The notes: a model not told the origin generated them from the sequence alone. A stretch of DNA of 64,000 nucleotides from Pseudomonas tumuqii (GCF_013184545.1 NZ_JAAOJA010000006.1:124001-188000); one strand, 5' to 3'; shown: positions 1 to 10,350, counted from the stretch's first letter. Numbers and translations are program-made.

Positions 1-511
1 GGGCGATCAGCAGCAGCGCGCCGAAGACATACAGCTGGTAGCGGCGGAAGTCGCCGAGGATGGTTTCCAGCGCCGCGCCCAGGTGATAGGCCGCCAGTCC
101 CAGGCCGCTAGCCCAGATGGCCACGCCGATGGCGTCCAGCAGCAGGTAGCGGCGCCATGAGTAGCCGGACAGGCCGATGGCCAGCGGCATCACCGTGCGC
201 ATGCCGTAGATGAAGCGCAAGCCCAATACCCACAAATCCGGATGCCGGCGCAGGAGCAGTAATGCCTTGTCGCCCAGGCCCTGCCAGTGCGGCCGACGGG
301 CGAGGATGCGGCGGCCATGGCGGCGACCGAGGAAATACCACAGCTGGTCGCTGGCGTAGGTGCCGCAGAAGGCGAACAGCACCACCAGTTCGATGCTCAG
401 GTAGCCGCGCAGCGCCAGATACGCCGCCAGTAGCAGCGCCATCTCGCCTTCGAGAAAGGTGCCAAGCAGCACCGCGGGATAGCCAAATTGTTGCAGCAGA
501 TGTTCGAGCAT
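1..511 (-). CDS. DedA family membrane protein (partial, cut by the left edge)
   Basis: Reading the minus strand from ATG at 511 gives 170 codons with no stop before the edge. The protein starts MLEHLLQQFGYPAVLLGTFL and carries the DedA/SNARE-associated signature: an acidic residue in the first hydrophobic stretch (GTFLEGE), then YFLGRRHGRR and the downstream RFIYGMRTVMPLAIGLSGY segment. DedA proteins are polytopic inner-membrane proteins linked to undecaprenyl-phosphate or phospholipid flipping and to proton-motive-force homeostasis. The C-terminal end is missing. It is divergent from hemB. The family call is secure from these motifs; the substrate cannot be read from sequence. Confidence 0.85.
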   Translation of the reverse strand, partial: MLEHLLQQFGYPAVLLGTFLEGEMALLLAAYLALRGYLSIELVVLFAFCGTYASDQLWYFLGRRHGRRILARRPHWQGLGDKALLLLRRHPDLWVLGLRFIYGMRTVMPLAIGLSGYSWRRYLLLDAIGVAIWASGLGLAAYHLGAALETILGDFRRYQLYVFGALLLIA

Positions 512-590
512 GGTGGCGGCCGAAGGGGTGGGCGACCAGCCTACTCCCATGCGGCGCTGGGGAAAACGGCACATCGCTCGACGCCAGTGA

Positions 591-1736
<1,146 letters not shown>

Positions 1737-1754
1737 TCCCGCCAGGACGATCCA

Positions 1755-3959
1755 ATGACCACCGAAGGACTCACCCCCAGCGAATTGCAGACTGCCGAAG
1801 CGGTCGTCGCCGAACTGCCGGCGGAAATCCTGCCGCCGATCGAATTGCCCGTGCCCGCGCCGGCACCGCCCATGGTGGTGCCGAGCCTGGACGACAGCAG
1901 CCTGTATATCCACCGCGAGTTGTCGCAGCTGCAATTCAATATCCGCGTGCTGGAACAGGCGCTGGATGAGTCCTACCCGTTGCTGGAGCGGCTGAAGTTT
2001 CTGCTGATCTTCTCCAGCAACCTGGATGAGTTCTTCGAGATCCGTGTCGCCGGCTTGAAGAAGCAGATCAACTTCGCCCGCGAACAGGCCGGCGCCGATG
2101 GCTTGCAGCCGCATCAGGCGCTGGCGCGGATTTCCGAGCTGGCGCACGAGCAGGTCAGCCGCCAGTACGCGATTCTCAACGACACCCTGTTGCCGGCGCT
2201 GGAAAAGCACCAGGTGCGCTTTATCCGCCGGCGTCACTGGAACACCAAGCTGAAGGTCTGGGTGCGTCGCTACTTCCGCGATGAGATCGCGCCGATCATC
2301 ACGCCGATCGGCCTGGACCCGACCCACCCGTTTCCCTTGCTGGTGAACAAGAGCCTGAACTTCATCGTCGAGCTGGAGGGCATCGATGCCTTCGGCCGCG
2401 ATTCGGGCCTGGCGATCATCCCGGCGCCGCGCCTGTTGCCGCGGATCATCAAGGTGCCGGAGGACGTCGGCGGCCCCGGCGACAACTACGTGTTCCTCTC
2501 CTCGATGATCCACGCGCATGCCGACGACCTGTTCCAGGGCATGAAGGTCAAGGGCTGCTACCAGTTCCGCCTGACCCGCAACGCCGACCTGTCGGTGGAT
2601 ACCGAGGACGTCGAAGACCTGGCCCGTGCCCTGCGCGGCGAGCTGTTCTCGCGGCGTTACGGCGATGCGGTGCGCCTGGAGGTGGTCGACACCTGCCCGC
2701 GGCCGCTGCTGGATTACCTGCTCAAGCAGTTCAGCTTGAGCGAGAACGAGCTGTACCGGGTCAGTGGCCCGGTCAACCTGACCCGGCTGTTCAGCATCAC
2801 CGGCCTGGCCAGTCACCCGGAGTTGCAGTACGCGCCGTTCACTCCGGTGATCCCCAAGCTGCTGCAGAACAGCGACAACATCTTCAGCGTGATCAGCAAG
2901 CAGGACATTCTCCTGCTGCACCCGTTCGAGTCCTTCACCCCGGTGGTCGACCTGCTGCGTCAGGCGGCCAAGGATCCGCACGTGCTGGCGATCAAGCAGA
3001 CCCTTTACCGCAGCGGCGCCAACTCGGAAATCGTCGATGCGCTGGTCGAGGCCGCGCGCAACGGCAAGGAAGTCACCGCGGTGATCGAACTGCGTGCCCG
3101 CTTCGACGAGGAGTCCAACCTGGCCCTGGCCAGTCGCCTGCAGGCGGCCGGTGCGGTGGTGATCTACGGGGTGGTCGGGTTCAAGACCCACGCCAAGATG
3201 ATGCTGATTTTGCGCCGCGAGAGCGGCGAGATCGTCCGCTACGCGCACCTGGGCACCGGCAACTATCACGCCGGCAACGCCAAGCTGTACACCGACTACA
3301 GCCTGCTCACCGCCGATGTGGCATTGGGCGAGGATGTGGCGAAGATGTTCAGCCAGCTGATCGGCATGGGCAAGACCCTGCGCATGAAGAAGCTGCTGCA
3401 TGCGCCCTTCACCCTGAAGAAAACCCTGCTCGACCTGATCGCCAAGGAAACCACCCAGGCCAGCGAGGGCAAGCCGGCGCACATCATCGCCAAGTTCAAC
3501 TCGCTGACCGATCCGAAGATCATCCGTGCGCTGTACAAGGCCAGCCAGACCGGGGTGCGCATCGATCTGGTGGTGCGCGGCATGTGCTGTCTGCGTCCGG
3601 GTATTCCGGGGGTGTCGCACAATATCCAGGTGCGCTCGATCATCGGCCGCTTCCTCGAGCACACGCGGGTGTTCTACTTCCTCAACGAAGGCGAGGAGAA
3701 GATCTACCTGTCCAGCGCCGACTGGATGGAGCGCAATCTGGACAAGCGCGTCGAGACCTGTTTCCCGGTGGAAGGCAAGAAGCTGATCACGCGGGTGAAG
3801 AAGGAGCTGGAAGCCTACCTGACCGACAACACCCAGAGCTGGGTGCTGCAGCCGGACGGCCGCTACCTGCGTAGCAGCCCGACCGGCAACCAGAACCCGC
3901 GCAGTGCGCAGGCCGGGTTGCTGGAGAAGTTGACGGTGCCGCTGGTCAGCGCACGCTAA
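1755..3959 (+). CDS. ppk: Polyphosphate kinase 1
   Basis: Makes long-chain polyphosphate from ATP; 734 residues, normal for Ppk1. The N-terminal domain starts at about residue 50 ([12 protein letters not shown]). The catalytic PLD-like half holds [10 protein letters not shown], with the histidine at residue 479 equivalent to the autophosphorylated His of E. coli Ppk, and the second histidine at residue 636 in [18 protein letters not shown] lies just after the first. About 45 extra N-terminal residues rich in Glu and Pro precede the conserved start. The gene converges on ppx and their last 14 bases overlap (3946-3959), so transcripts of the two opposing activities are antisense at their 3' ends. 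Confidence 0.98.
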   Translation: MTTEGLTPSELQTAEAVVAELPAEILPPIELPVPAPAPPMVVPSLDDSSLYIHRELSQLQFNIRVLEQALDESYPLLERLKFLLIFSSNLDEFFEIRVAGLKKQINFAREQAGADGLQPHQALARISELAHEQVSRQYAILNDTLLPALEKHQVRFIRRRHWNTKLKVWVRRYFRDEIAPIITPIGLDPTHPFPLLVNKSLNFIVELEGIDAFGRDSGLAIIPAPRLLPRIIKVPEDVGGPGDNYVFLSSMIHAHADDLFQGMKVKGCYQFRLTRNADLSVDTEDVEDLARALRGELFSRRYGDAVRLEVVDTCPRPLLDYLLKQFSLSENELYRVSGPVNLTRLFSITGLASHPELQYAPFTPVIPKLLQNSDNIFSVISKQDILLLHPFESFTPVVDLLRQAAKDPHVLAIKQTLYRSGANSEIVDALVEAARNGKEVTAVIELRARFDEESNLALASRLQAAGAVVIYGVVGFKTHAKMMLILRRESGEIVRYAHLGTGNYHAGNAKLYTDYSLLTADVALGEDVAKMFSQLIGMGKTLRMKKLLHAPFTLKKTLLDLIAKETTQASEGKPAHIIAKFNSLTDPKIIRALYKASQTGVRIDLVVRGMCCLRPGIPGVSHNIQVRSIIGRFLEHTRVFYFLNEGEEKIYLSSADWMERNLDKRVETCFPVEGKKLITRVKKELEAYLTDNTQSWVLQPDGRYLRSSPTGNQNPRSAQAGLLEKLTVPLVSAR

Positions 3960-5448
3960 GCTCGATGCCGGAACGTTTGAGCCACTCGGCTTCCTGGATG
4001 AAGTCTGCCTGGGTCAGCGGGTTGCTCGCCAGCCAGTCCTTCGGGAAGCGGATTTCCAGGCTTTGCGCCACTGCCTGCAGCTGTACCTGGGGCATCTCCT
4101 GGGTACCGCGGATGTGATGGAAGAGGATGGCGAATCGCAGCAGTACGCACAGGCGGACCAGCTTGATGCCTTCGTCGCCGAATTCACCGAGTTTGTCCCT
4201 GGGAATGTTGCGCCGGTGGCCGCGAACCAGCAGGGCGAGCATCTGCTGATCCAGGCGTGAGAAACCGGCCAGGTCGGAGTGCTCGATCAGGTAGGCGCCG
4301 TGCTTGTGATACTGGTAGTGGGCGATGTCCAGGCCCAGTTCATGCACCCGCGCGGCCCAGATCAGCAGTTCACGGTGCCATTCGTCGCCCAGCCCCCAGC
4401 TGTCGGCCACTTGGTCGAGGGCTTCCAGGGCCTTGTGCTCGACCCGGGCGGCCTGCTCCAGGTCGACGTGGTAGCGCTCCATCAGCGCGCTCAGGGTGCG
4501 CTGGCGTACATCTTCATGGTGATGGCGGCCGAGCAGGTCGTAGAGCACGCCTTCGCGCAGGGCGCCTTCGGAGTGCGACATGCGTTCGATCTCGCAGGCA
4601 TCGAAAATCGCTTCGAGAATGGCCAGGCCCGCCGGGAATATCCCGCGCCGATCCGGTTTGATGCCGCCGAGGTCGAGCTTGTCCACGTCACCGAGCTTGA
4701 AGATCTTGCGTTTGAGCCAGGCCAGGCCATCCGGGTTGATCTCGCCAGCGCCCAGTCCGGCGGCCTGGATCGCCAGGCCGATGGCCTTGATGGTGCCGGA
4801 CGCCCCCACCGCATCCTGCCAGCCGAGCCTGCGCAGGGCATGCTCGATACCCATTATCTCCAGGCGCGCCGCGGTATAGGCCTGGGCGTAGCGGGCCGGG
4901 GTAATCTTGCCGTCCTTGAAGTAGCGCTGGGTGTAGCTCACGCAGCCCATCTGCAGGCTCTCGCGCAGCAAGGGCTCGAAGCGCTGGCCAATGATGAACT
5001 CGGTACTGCCGCCGCCGATATCGGTCACCAGGCGCTTGCCCGGGGTGTCGGCGATGCTGTGGGACACGCCGAGGTAGATCAGTCGCGCTTCTTCGCGACC
5101 GGAGATGACTTCGACCGGATGGCCGAGGATTTCCTCGGCGCGGCGGATGAATTCGCCGCGGTTGTGCGCCTCGCGCAGGGCGTTGGTGCCGACGATGCGC
5201 ACCGCCCCCTCCGGCAGGCTGGCGGTCAGTTGGGCGAAGCGGCGCAGGCAGTCGAGGCCGCGCTGCATGGCGGCCTCGTCGAGCAGGCGCAGCTCGTCGA
5301 TACCGGCGGCCAGTTGCACCTTGTCGCCCAGGCGCTCGAGGATCCGCAGTTCGCCGTGATCGGCCTTGGCCAACACCATGTGGAAGCTGTTGGAGCCCAG
5401 GTCGATGGCTGCAATCAAGGGAAATGACTCTGCAGGGGTATGCGGCAT
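3946..5448 (-). CDS. ppx: Exopolyphosphatase (Ppx/GppA family)
   Basis: Removes terminal phosphates from polyphosphate. The 500-residue protein has the ASKHA-fold phosphate 1 motif [15 protein letters not shown] near residue 12 and the phosphate 2 motif DIGGGSTEF in the first third, then a C-terminal helical HD-like region ([18 protein letters not shown]). The ATG at 5448 (MPHTPAESF) is preferred over the in-frame ATG at 5502 because conservation begins about there; the ribosome site is weak (GAGAAAG). It overlaps the end of ppk tail to tail by 14 bp. The Ppx rather than GppA assignment rests on length and on the ppk neighbour. Confidence 0.96.
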   Translation of the reverse strand: MPHTPAESFPLIAAIDLGSNSFHMVLAKADHGELRILERLGDKVQLAAGIDELRLLDEAAMQRGLDCLRRFAQLTASLPEGAVRIVGTNALREAHNRGEFIRRAEEILGHPVEVISGREEARLIYLGVSHSIADTPGKRLVTDIGGGSTEFIIGQRFEPLLRESLQMGCVSYTQRYFKDGKITPARYAQAYTAARLEIMGIEHALRRLGWQDAVGASGTIKAIGLAIQAAGLGAGEINPDGLAWLKRKIFKLGDVDKLDLGGIKPDRRGIFPAGLAILEAIFDACEIERMSHSEGALREGVLYDLLGRHHHEDVRQRTLSALMERYHVDLEQAARVEHKALEALDQVADSWGLGDEWHRELLIWAARVHELGLDIAHYQYHKHGAYLIEHSDLAGFSRLDQQMLALLVRGHRRNIPRDKLGEFGDEGIKLVRLCVLLRFAILFHHIRGTQEMPQVQLQAVAQSLEIRFPKDWLASNPLTQADFIQEAEWLKRSGIELSVR

Positions 5449-5540
5449 GATGGGGCTTTCTCGATACGGAACGCCGACATCCTGCCACGATAGGTGGGGC
5501 ACGCCAACGCATACCGATGTCGCAGGCCCTGCAGATGTTG

Positions 5541-6050
5541 CTAGAAACAGGCCTCGAGGGGGTGCTGCAAGAGGCGCTCATCGCAGTTCTGCCCCGGGCC
5601 GCCACGATCCACCACGACGAAGCGGCCCGGGCGCTGCAGGCACAGCAACGGGTGGTGCCAGGTGCCGGCGGCATAGTTGACGCCTTGCCCGGGACTGCTG
5701 ATGAAGGCGCGGATCGCCCGTTCGTCGAGTTCGCCGGCCGGGGCCACCACGATCAGCATGCGCGCGCCATCCACCGGGTAGAAGGCCTGGCTGCCCAGGG
5801 GATGGCGTTCCAGCTGGTGGATCTGCAGCGGCGAGTGCCAGGCCTGGCCGTCGAACAGGCTGAGCAGGGTTCGCGCATCGCTGCCGACCGCCTCGAGTCG
5901 CGCCAGGTCGTGGTAGCGGGTGGTGCTGCCGGCGTTGATCGACAGGGCCGTGGCGCCGACGCTTTCCAGCACTTCGCCGAAGGGGGCGAAGGCCGCGCGG
6001 GTCAGCGGCTCGACCGCCAGCGGCCGCGGCTCGCGCAGGGCCAGGCTCAT
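5541..6050 (-). CDS. allA: Ureidoglycolate lyase (AllA family)
   Basis: Ureidoglycolate lyase splits (S)-ureidoglycolate into glyoxylate and urea at the end of allantoin or purine breakdown. The 169-residue protein matches the AllA cupin family in length and motifs: [15 protein letters not shown] at the start, a central [18 protein letters not shown] segment with the usual histidine/glutamate motif, and [16 protein letters not shown] near residue 125. It is the last gene of a minus-strand operon and overlaps the ATPase gene by 4 bp (ATGA), so it is translationally coupled to the transporter. No allantoinase, allantoicase or urease gene is in the window, so the full pathway must lie elsewhere or the transporter brings in the direct substrate. 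Confidence 0.9.
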   Translation of the reverse strand: MSLALREPRPLAVEPLTRAAFAPFGEVLESVGATALSINAGSTTRYHDLARLEAVGSDARTLLSLFDGQAWHSPLQIHQLERHPLGSQAFYPVDGARMLIVVAPAGELDERAIRAFISSPGQGVNYAAGTWHHPLLCLQRPGRFVVVDRGGPGQNCDERLLQHPLEACF

Positions 6051-6778
6051 AAGTTGACCGAGCCGATAAACTGGCGCAGCTCCGCGGTCTGCGGTTCGGC
6101 GAACAGCGCCTTGGGCGCGCCGACCTCATGCACCTTGCCCTGATGCATGAACACCAGCTTGTCGCCGACCTCGCGGGCGAAGCGCATCTCGTGGGTGACC
6201 ATGATCAGGGTCATGCCCTCGCTGGCCAGTTGCTTGACCACCGCCAGCACCTCGTTGACCAGCTCCGGGTCGAGCGCCGAGGTGATCTCGTCGCACAGCA
6301 GCACCCGGGGCGACATGGCCAGGGCGCGGGCGATCGCCACCCGCTGCTGCTGGCCGCCGGACAGGCGTTCCGGGTAGGCGTCGAACTTCTCGCCCAGGCC
6401 GACCCGCTCGAGCATCTGCCGCGCCAGTTGCGCGGCCTCGTCGCGCGCCAGCTTTTTCACCACCTGGGGTGCCAGCATGATGTTCTCGCCGACGCTCAGG
6501 TGGGGGAACAGGTTGAACTGCTGGAACACCATGCCGACCTTCTGCCGCAGGCTGCGCAGGTCGGCGCGGGCGGCGTCGATATAGTCGCCGTCGACCTCGA
6601 TCACCCCGTCGTCGATCGACTCCAGGCCGTTGAGGGTGCGCAGCAATGTGCTCTTGCCCGAGCCGCTGCGGCCGATGATGGCGACCACCTGGCCTTCCTC
6701 GACGGTCAGGTCGATGCCCTTGAGCACGTGGTTGTCGCCGTAGTACTTGTGCAGGGCGGTGACGTTAAGCAGTGACAT
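6047..6778 (-). CDS. Polar amino acid-type ABC transporter, ATP-binding protein
   Basis: Cytoplasmic ATPase of a GlnQ/HisP-type importer; 243 residues. Walker A is GRSGSGKSTLL (about residue 36), the Q-loop region is VFQQFNLFPHLSVGENI, the ABC signature LSGGQQQRVAIARAL, Walker B VLLCDEITSALD, and the switch histidine lies in MVTHEMRFAREV. The start overlaps the upstream permease by 14 bp and has GGAGG 6 nt upstream, inside that permease. The TSALDPELV variant is typical of amino acid transporters. Operon position with allA suggests a nitrogen-rich ureide or amino acid substrate (inference). Confidence 0.95.
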   Translation of the reverse strand: MSLLNVTALHKYYGDNHVLKGIDLTVEEGQVVAIIGRSGSGKSTLLRTLNGLESIDDGVIEVDGDYIDAARADLRSLRQKVGMVFQQFNLFPHLSVGENIMLAPQVVKKLARDEAAQLARQMLERVGLGEKFDAYPERLSGGQQQRVAIARALAMSPRVLLCDEITSALDPELVNEVLAVVKQLASEGMTLIMVTHEMRFAREVGDKLVFMHQGKVHEVGAPKALFAEPQTAELRQFIGSVNL

Positions 6779-7412
6779 TCAGCCTCCTTTCCAGGCGGTA
6801 TGCGGCAAGCGACAAGGGGTAGCAGAGCAGGAAGTAGCCGAGCGCCACCAGGCCGTAGACCATGAAGGGCTCGAAGGTGGCGTTGGCCAGCATGCCGCCG
6901 GTCTTGGTCAGTTCGCTGAAACCGATGATCGAGGTCACCGCGGTGCCTTTCACCACCTGCACCGAGAAGCCCACGGTGGGGGCGATGGCGATGCGTAGCG
7001 CCTGCGGCAGGACCACGTGACGCAGCACCTCGAGGCGGCTCATGGCCAGGCTTTCGGCAGCTTCCCACTGGCCGCGGCCGATCGATTCGACGCAGCCGCG
7101 CCAGATTTCGGCGAGGAAGGCGCTGGTGAACAGGGTCAGGGCGACGGCTGCGGCCAGCCAGGGCGACACGTCGACACCGAGCAGGGCGATGCCGAAGAAC
7201 ACCATGAACAGCTGCATCAGCAACGGCGTGCCCTGAAACAGCTCGATATAGCCGCGCGCCAGGACCCGCAGCGCCTGCAACCGTGAAATTCGCGCCAGCA
7301 GAAGCAGCAGCCCGGCCACGCCGCCACAGGCGAAGGCCACCAGCGACAGCAGCAGGGTCCACTGCAGGCCCACCAGCAGGTTGCGCAGGATGTCCCAGAA
7401 GGTGAAGTCCAT
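6765..7412 (-). CDS. Polar amino acid-type ABC transporter, permease 2
   Basis: Inner-membrane permease of the HisM/GlnP class, 215 residues. It starts MDFTFWDILRNLLVGLQWTL, has several hydrophobic helices, and carries the EAA loop that contacts the ATPase: GQWEAAESLAMSRLEVLRHVVLPQALR around residue 110-135. Its ATG shares one base with the stop of the preceding permease (TGATG), a classic coupled pair. The two permeases are related paralogues expected to form a heterodimer. Confidence 0.94.
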   Translation of the reverse strand: MDFTFWDILRNLLVGLQWTLLLSLVAFACGGVAGLLLLLARISRLQALRVLARGYIELFQGTPLLMQLFMVFFGIALLGVDVSPWLAAAVALTLFTSAFLAEIWRGCVESIGRGQWEAAESLAMSRLEVLRHVVLPQALRIAIAPTVGFSVQVVKGTAVTSIIGFSELTKTGGMLANATFEPFMVYGLVALGYFLLCYPLSLAAYRLERRLNVTA

Positions 7413-8077
7413 CAGCGGCCTCCGACGACGAAGCGGCGGCCAACCCAGGCCAGCAGCTGGCGGATCAGGATCGCCATGGCCAGATAGAGCAGGGTGGTCA
7501 CCAGGTAGGTTTCAAAGGCGCGGAAGTTGCGCGACTGGATAAAGTTGGCGGCGAACGACAGCTCTTCGGTGGAAATCTGCGAACACACCGCCGAGCCGAG
7601 CATGACGATGATGATCTGGCTCGACAGCGCCGGCCAGACCTTGGCCAGGGCCGGGCGCAGGACCACGTGGCGGAAGATCTCGAGCCGGTTCATGGCCAGG
7701 GCCGCCGCCGCTTCCAGCTGGCCGCCGGGGATGGCCTGGATGCCGGCGCGGATGATCTCGGTGGAATAGGCCCCTAGGTTGATCACCATTGCCAGCACCG
7801 CCGCTTCCCACTCGTTCATCCGCACGCCCAGGGCCGGCAGGCCGAAGAAGATAAAGAACAGCTGAACGATAAAGGGGGTGTTGCGGATCAGTTCGACATA
7901 CAGGCCAAACACCTGGTTGAAGGGTTTGATCCGCCAGGCGCGCAGCACCGCACCGATGATGCCCAGACCGACCCCCAGCAGGGTGCCGACGGCGGTCAGG
8001 CTGAGGGTGAAGAACGCGCCCTGCAGCAACAGGTCGGCGTTGTCCAACACCGGAAGAAAATCGAACTGGTACGCCAT
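7412..8077 (-). CDS. Polar amino acid-type ABC transporter, permease 1
   Basis: First permease gene of the importer, 221 residues. It contains about five hydrophobic segments, the family motif LYVELIRNTPFIVQLFFIFFG, and the EAA loop with GGQLEAAAALAMNRLEIFRHVVL. It follows the binding-protein gene after 24 nt, with GGAGG just upstream of the ATG. This sequence class (His/Glu/Gln/Arg/opine TM domain) transports amino acids and related small nitrogen compounds. Confidence 0.94.
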   Translation of the reverse strand: MAYQFDFLPVLDNADLLLQGAFFTLSLTAVGTLLGVGLGIIGAVLRAWRIKPFNQVFGLYVELIRNTPFIVQLFFIFFGLPALGVRMNEWEAAVLAMVINLGAYSTEIIRAGIQAIPGGQLEAAAALAMNRLEIFRHVVLRPALAKVWPALSSQIIIVMLGSAVCSQISTEELSFAANFIQSRNFRAFETYLVTTLLYLAMAILIRQLLAWVGRRFVVGGR

Positions 8078-8101
8078 TGCGGGCCTCCTGTCTCTGCGCC
8101 C

Positions 8102-8887
8102 TTACAGGCCGGCCGGCAGTGGCTGCTTCAGCCATTTCTCGCTGATCGCATTGAGGCTGCCGTCGGCCTTGGCGCCGGCGATGATCGCGTTGACCCTGGC
8201 CAGCAGCGCCGCCTCGTTCTTGTTCAGGCCGACGTAGGTGGGCGAGTCCTTGAGGTTGAGCTTCATCAGCGGCACGCGCTGGGGATTGCGCTCGGCGATG
8301 GCGGCCATCACCACGTTGCCGCTGGCGATCAGGTCGACCTGGCCGGAGAGGTAGGCGGCGATGGTCGAGTTGTTGTCCTCGAAGCGCTTGAGCGTCGCGC
8401 CCTTGGGGGCCACCTTGCTCAGCTCGATATCCTCCACCGAGCCGCGGGTCACGCTGATGGTCTTGCCTTCCAGGTCGGCGAGGCTGCTCACGGCCGCGTC
8501 TGCCGGGCCGAATACGCCGAGGTAGAAGGGCGCGTAGGCGCTGGAAAAGTCGATCACCGCTTCCCGCTCGGGATTCTTGCCCAGGCTGGAGATCACCAGG
8601 TCGACCTTGCCGGTGGTGAGGAAGGGAATGCGGTTGGTGCTGTTGACCGGAGTCAGCTCGAGCTTCACCGCCAGCTGGTTAGCCAGCAGCTGCGCGGTGT
8701 CGATGTCCAGGCCGCGTGGCTGCATGTCCGGGCCGATCGAGCCGAAGGGCGGGAAGTCCTGGGGGACGGCGACTTTCAGCACGCCGCGTTCGGTGATGTC
8801 GCTGAGGCTGTCGGCGAAGGCGCTGGGTAGGCTCAGGGCCAGGCCGGCGACGAGCAGGTTGAGTAGGTGGCGCTGAATCTTGTGCAT
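8102..8887 (-). CDS. ABC transporter periplasmic substrate-binding protein (amino acid/ureide type)
   Basis: A 261-residue periplasmic binding protein of the SBP_bac_3 family. A Sec signal peptide MHKIQRHLLNLLVAGLALSL precedes SAFA-DSL. The family start (ITERGVLKVAVPQDFPPFGS) is followed by the ligand-domain sequence PRGLDIDTAQLLANQLA. It is first in the operon SBP-permease-permease-ATPase-allA. SBP_bac_3 proteins bind amino acids, opines or small zwitterions; the downstream ureidoglycolate lyase argues for a ureide such as ureidoglycolate or allantoate, which is inference. ATG at 8887 has a GGGAG site close upstream. Confidence 0.93.
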   Translation of the reverse strand: MHKIQRHLLNLLVAGLALSLPSAFADSLSDITERGVLKVAVPQDFPPFGSIGPDMQPRGLDIDTAQLLANQLAVKLELTPVNSTNRIPFLTTGKVDLVISSLGKNPEREAVIDFSSAYAPFYLGVFGPADAAVSSLADLEGKTISVTRGSVEDIELSKVAPKGATLKRFEDNNSTIAAYLSGQVDLIASGNVVMAAIAERNPQRVPLMKLNLKDSPTYVGLNKNEAALLARVNAIIAGAKADGSLNAISEKWLKQPLPAGL

Positions 8888-8940
8888 GGCATGCTCCCGG
8901 TGGGCGAGTGAAATTCGATGGATTTCGCTGGCTACCCGAT

Positions 8941-8957
8941 TGCATCGCTCATGCCAA
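8941..8957 (-). promoter_or_regulatory. Sigma-54-like promoter upstream of the ABC-allA operon (candidate)
   Basis: On the minus strand this reads TTGGCATGAGCGATGCA. It keeps the invariant GG and GC of the -24/-12 elements with exactly 10 bases between them, and differs from the TGGCAC/TTGC consensus at two positions. It ends 54 bases before the ATG of the binding-protein gene. Nitrogen-controlled transport operons of Pseudomonas often use sigma-54. No enhancer site for NtrC was identified by eye. Confidence 0.38.
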
Positions 8958-9008
8958 TTTCATTTGATTCATGTACTTAGCTTTATTGTTTTTGCAAAAC
9001 AAGGTCTT

Positions 9009-9023
9009 ACTGGTCTGAACAGT
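9009..9023. promoter_or_regulatory. Distal operator for the divergent FadR-type regulator
   Basis: ACTGGTCTGAACAGT is a 15-bp near-perfect palindrome with one mismatched pair around a central T. A second copy (9156-9170, 13 of 15 bases identical) touches the start of the regulator gene. Two matching operators in one divergent intergenic region next to a GntR/FadR gene is the usual arrangement for local repression. Binding is inferred. Confidence 0.65.
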
Positions 9024-9155
9024 TTAGAAGCTGACTGGCTGGTCAGGCGAGATGCTGCATCATTCGGGTGCGCGGCCAGGTAACGGGCGTCAAAACGGCG
9101 CAGCGCTTGCCTGGGAGGCCGCTCTGGCCGTACAAAGAGCACCTTTACTGGACCG

Positions 9156-9170
9156 ACCGGCCTGAACAGT
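9156..9170. promoter_or_regulatory. Proximal operator overlapping the regulator start
   Basis: ACCGGCCTGAACAGT repeats the distal site at 13 of 15 positions and keeps the half-site CTGAACAGT exactly. It ends one base before the regulator ATG, where a Shine-Dalgarno sequence would normally be, so occupancy should shut off the regulator's own expression. Confidence 0.6.
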
Positions 9171-9171
9171 C

Positions 9172-9864
9172 ATGCATGCTCCCGCTCCCCGCGCCGTCCC
9201 CGAGTACGCCCTGCAGGCGATCCGCAAGCTGATCGCCGACGAGGACTATCGCCCGGGCGACGCCCTGCCTTCGCAGCGCGACCTGGCCGAGCGCCTGGGG
9301 GTCAGTCGCACCTCCCTGCGCGAGGCCCTGTCGTCCCTGAGTGCCCTGGGCATGGTCAGTGTGCAGCCGGGCAAGGGGGTGTTCGTCCAGGCCGCGGCCC
9401 CGACGGGCTTCGCCTGGCCATTCGCCGAGCAGGTGTCGGCCGCCGATACCTTCCAGCTGCGTTTCGCCCTGGAGGGTTTCGCCTGTGGCCTGGCGGCGGC
9501 CACCCTGACCGCGGCAGAGCTGGATGCGCTGCAGGACAATGTCGAGCAGATGCGCCTGGAGCTGCGCGGCGGTGATTTCGACAGCGCTTCGCGCCTGGAT
9601 TTCGACTTTCACCGGCGCATCCTGCTGGCCAGCGGCAACCAGGCCATGTGCGGCATCGTCACCTCCCGCGCGGATATTTTTCTGGAAAGTCAGAAACTAC
9701 CGTTCATCCGCCCGGAGCGGGCGATGGAGACCTGGCAGGAGCACCGTAAGATCCTCAAGGCCCTGGGGCGGCACGCCTCGGGCCCGGCGCAGAAGGCCAT
9801 GCAGCAGCATATCCGCGCGGCCGCCTTGCGCACCGGCATCGCTTTTGTCACCCTTGGCGACTAG
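9172..9864 (+). CDS. GntR-family transcriptional regulator, FadR subfamily (FCD domain)
   Basis: A 230-residue regulator with an N-terminal winged helix (about residues 8-75: LPSQRDLAERLGVSRTSLRE, then GMVSVQPGKGVFVQ) and a C-terminal all-helical FCD effector domain with the D-x3-H metal pair in RLDFDFHRRILLASGNQ. It is divergent from the transporter-allA operon, and two copies of a palindromic operator lie between them, so it most likely controls the cassette in response to a ureide, glyoxylate or a related organic acid. The ATG at 9172 lacks a clear ribosome site, so a leaderless or short-leader transcript is possible. Confidence 0.92.
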   Translation: MHAPAPRAVPEYALQAIRKLIADEDYRPGDALPSQRDLAERLGVSRTSLREALSSLSALGMVSVQPGKGVFVQAAAPTGFAWPFAEQVSAADTFQLRFALEGFACGLAAATLTAAELDALQDNVEQMRLELRGGDFDSASRLDFDFHRRILLASGNQAMCGIVTSRADIFLESQKLPFIRPERAMETWQEHRKILKALGRHASGPAQKAMQQHIRAAALRTGIAFVTLGD

Positions 9865-9980
9865 CGAGCGGGAAATTTCTTCAGGCCCCATAGATAGGCT
9901 CAATGGCGTTCGCCTTCCTGTGTCGGGAAAGGCGGGCTATGATGGCGTCCACTTTTTGCTTCCGAACACGGAGACTTTCC

Positions 9981-10307
9981 ATGAGCGAATTCATCACCAA
10001 TGTCAGCGATGCCAGCTTCGACCAGGACGTCATCCAGGCCGAAGGTCCGGTGCTGGTCGATTACTGGGCTGAGTGGTGCGGTCCGTGCAAGATGATCGCG
10101 CCGGTGCTCGATGAGATCGCCAAGGACTATCAAGGCAAGCTGAAAATCTGCAAGCTGAACATCGACGAAAACCAGGACACCCCGCCGAAATACGGCGTGC
10201 GTGGCATTCCGACCCTGATGTTGTTCAAGAACGGCAACGTCGAAGCCACCAAGGTTGGTGCGCTGTCCAAGTCGCAGCTGGCGGCCTTCCTCGACAGCAA
10301 TATCTAA
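9981..10307 (+). CDS. trxA: Thioredoxin 1
   Basis: A 108-residue cytosolic thioredoxin that reduces protein disulfides. It has the active site [10 protein letters not shown] (about residues 29-38) and the cis-proline loop [15 protein letters not shown] chose ATG at 9981 ([10 protein letters not shown]) because GGAGA lies 6 nt upstream and the length is canonical; the same frame is open further upstream. A strong intrinsic terminator follows after 20 nt, so it is probably monocistronic. Confidence 0.98.
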   Translation: MSEFITNVSDASFDQDVIQAEGPVLVDYWAEWCGPCKMIAPVLDEIAKDYQGKLKICKLNIDENQDTPPKYGVRGIPTLMLFKNGNVEATKVGALSKSQLAAFLDSNI

Positions 10308-10324
10308 GCCATAGTGCCAATGAT

Positions 10325-10350
10325 AAGCCCCGCTGATTGCGGGGTTTTTT
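10325..10350 (+). terminator. Rho-independent terminator of trxA
   Basis: A perfect 6-bp GC stem (CCCCGC 10328-10333, GCGGGG 10339-10344) with loop TGATT, followed at once by six T residues. It begins about 20 nt after the trxA stop. Confidence 0.9.

Noticed and set aside
4279..5427. Long plus-strand frame opposite ppx
   Set aside because: Antisense shadow; ppx is a clear family member on the other strand.
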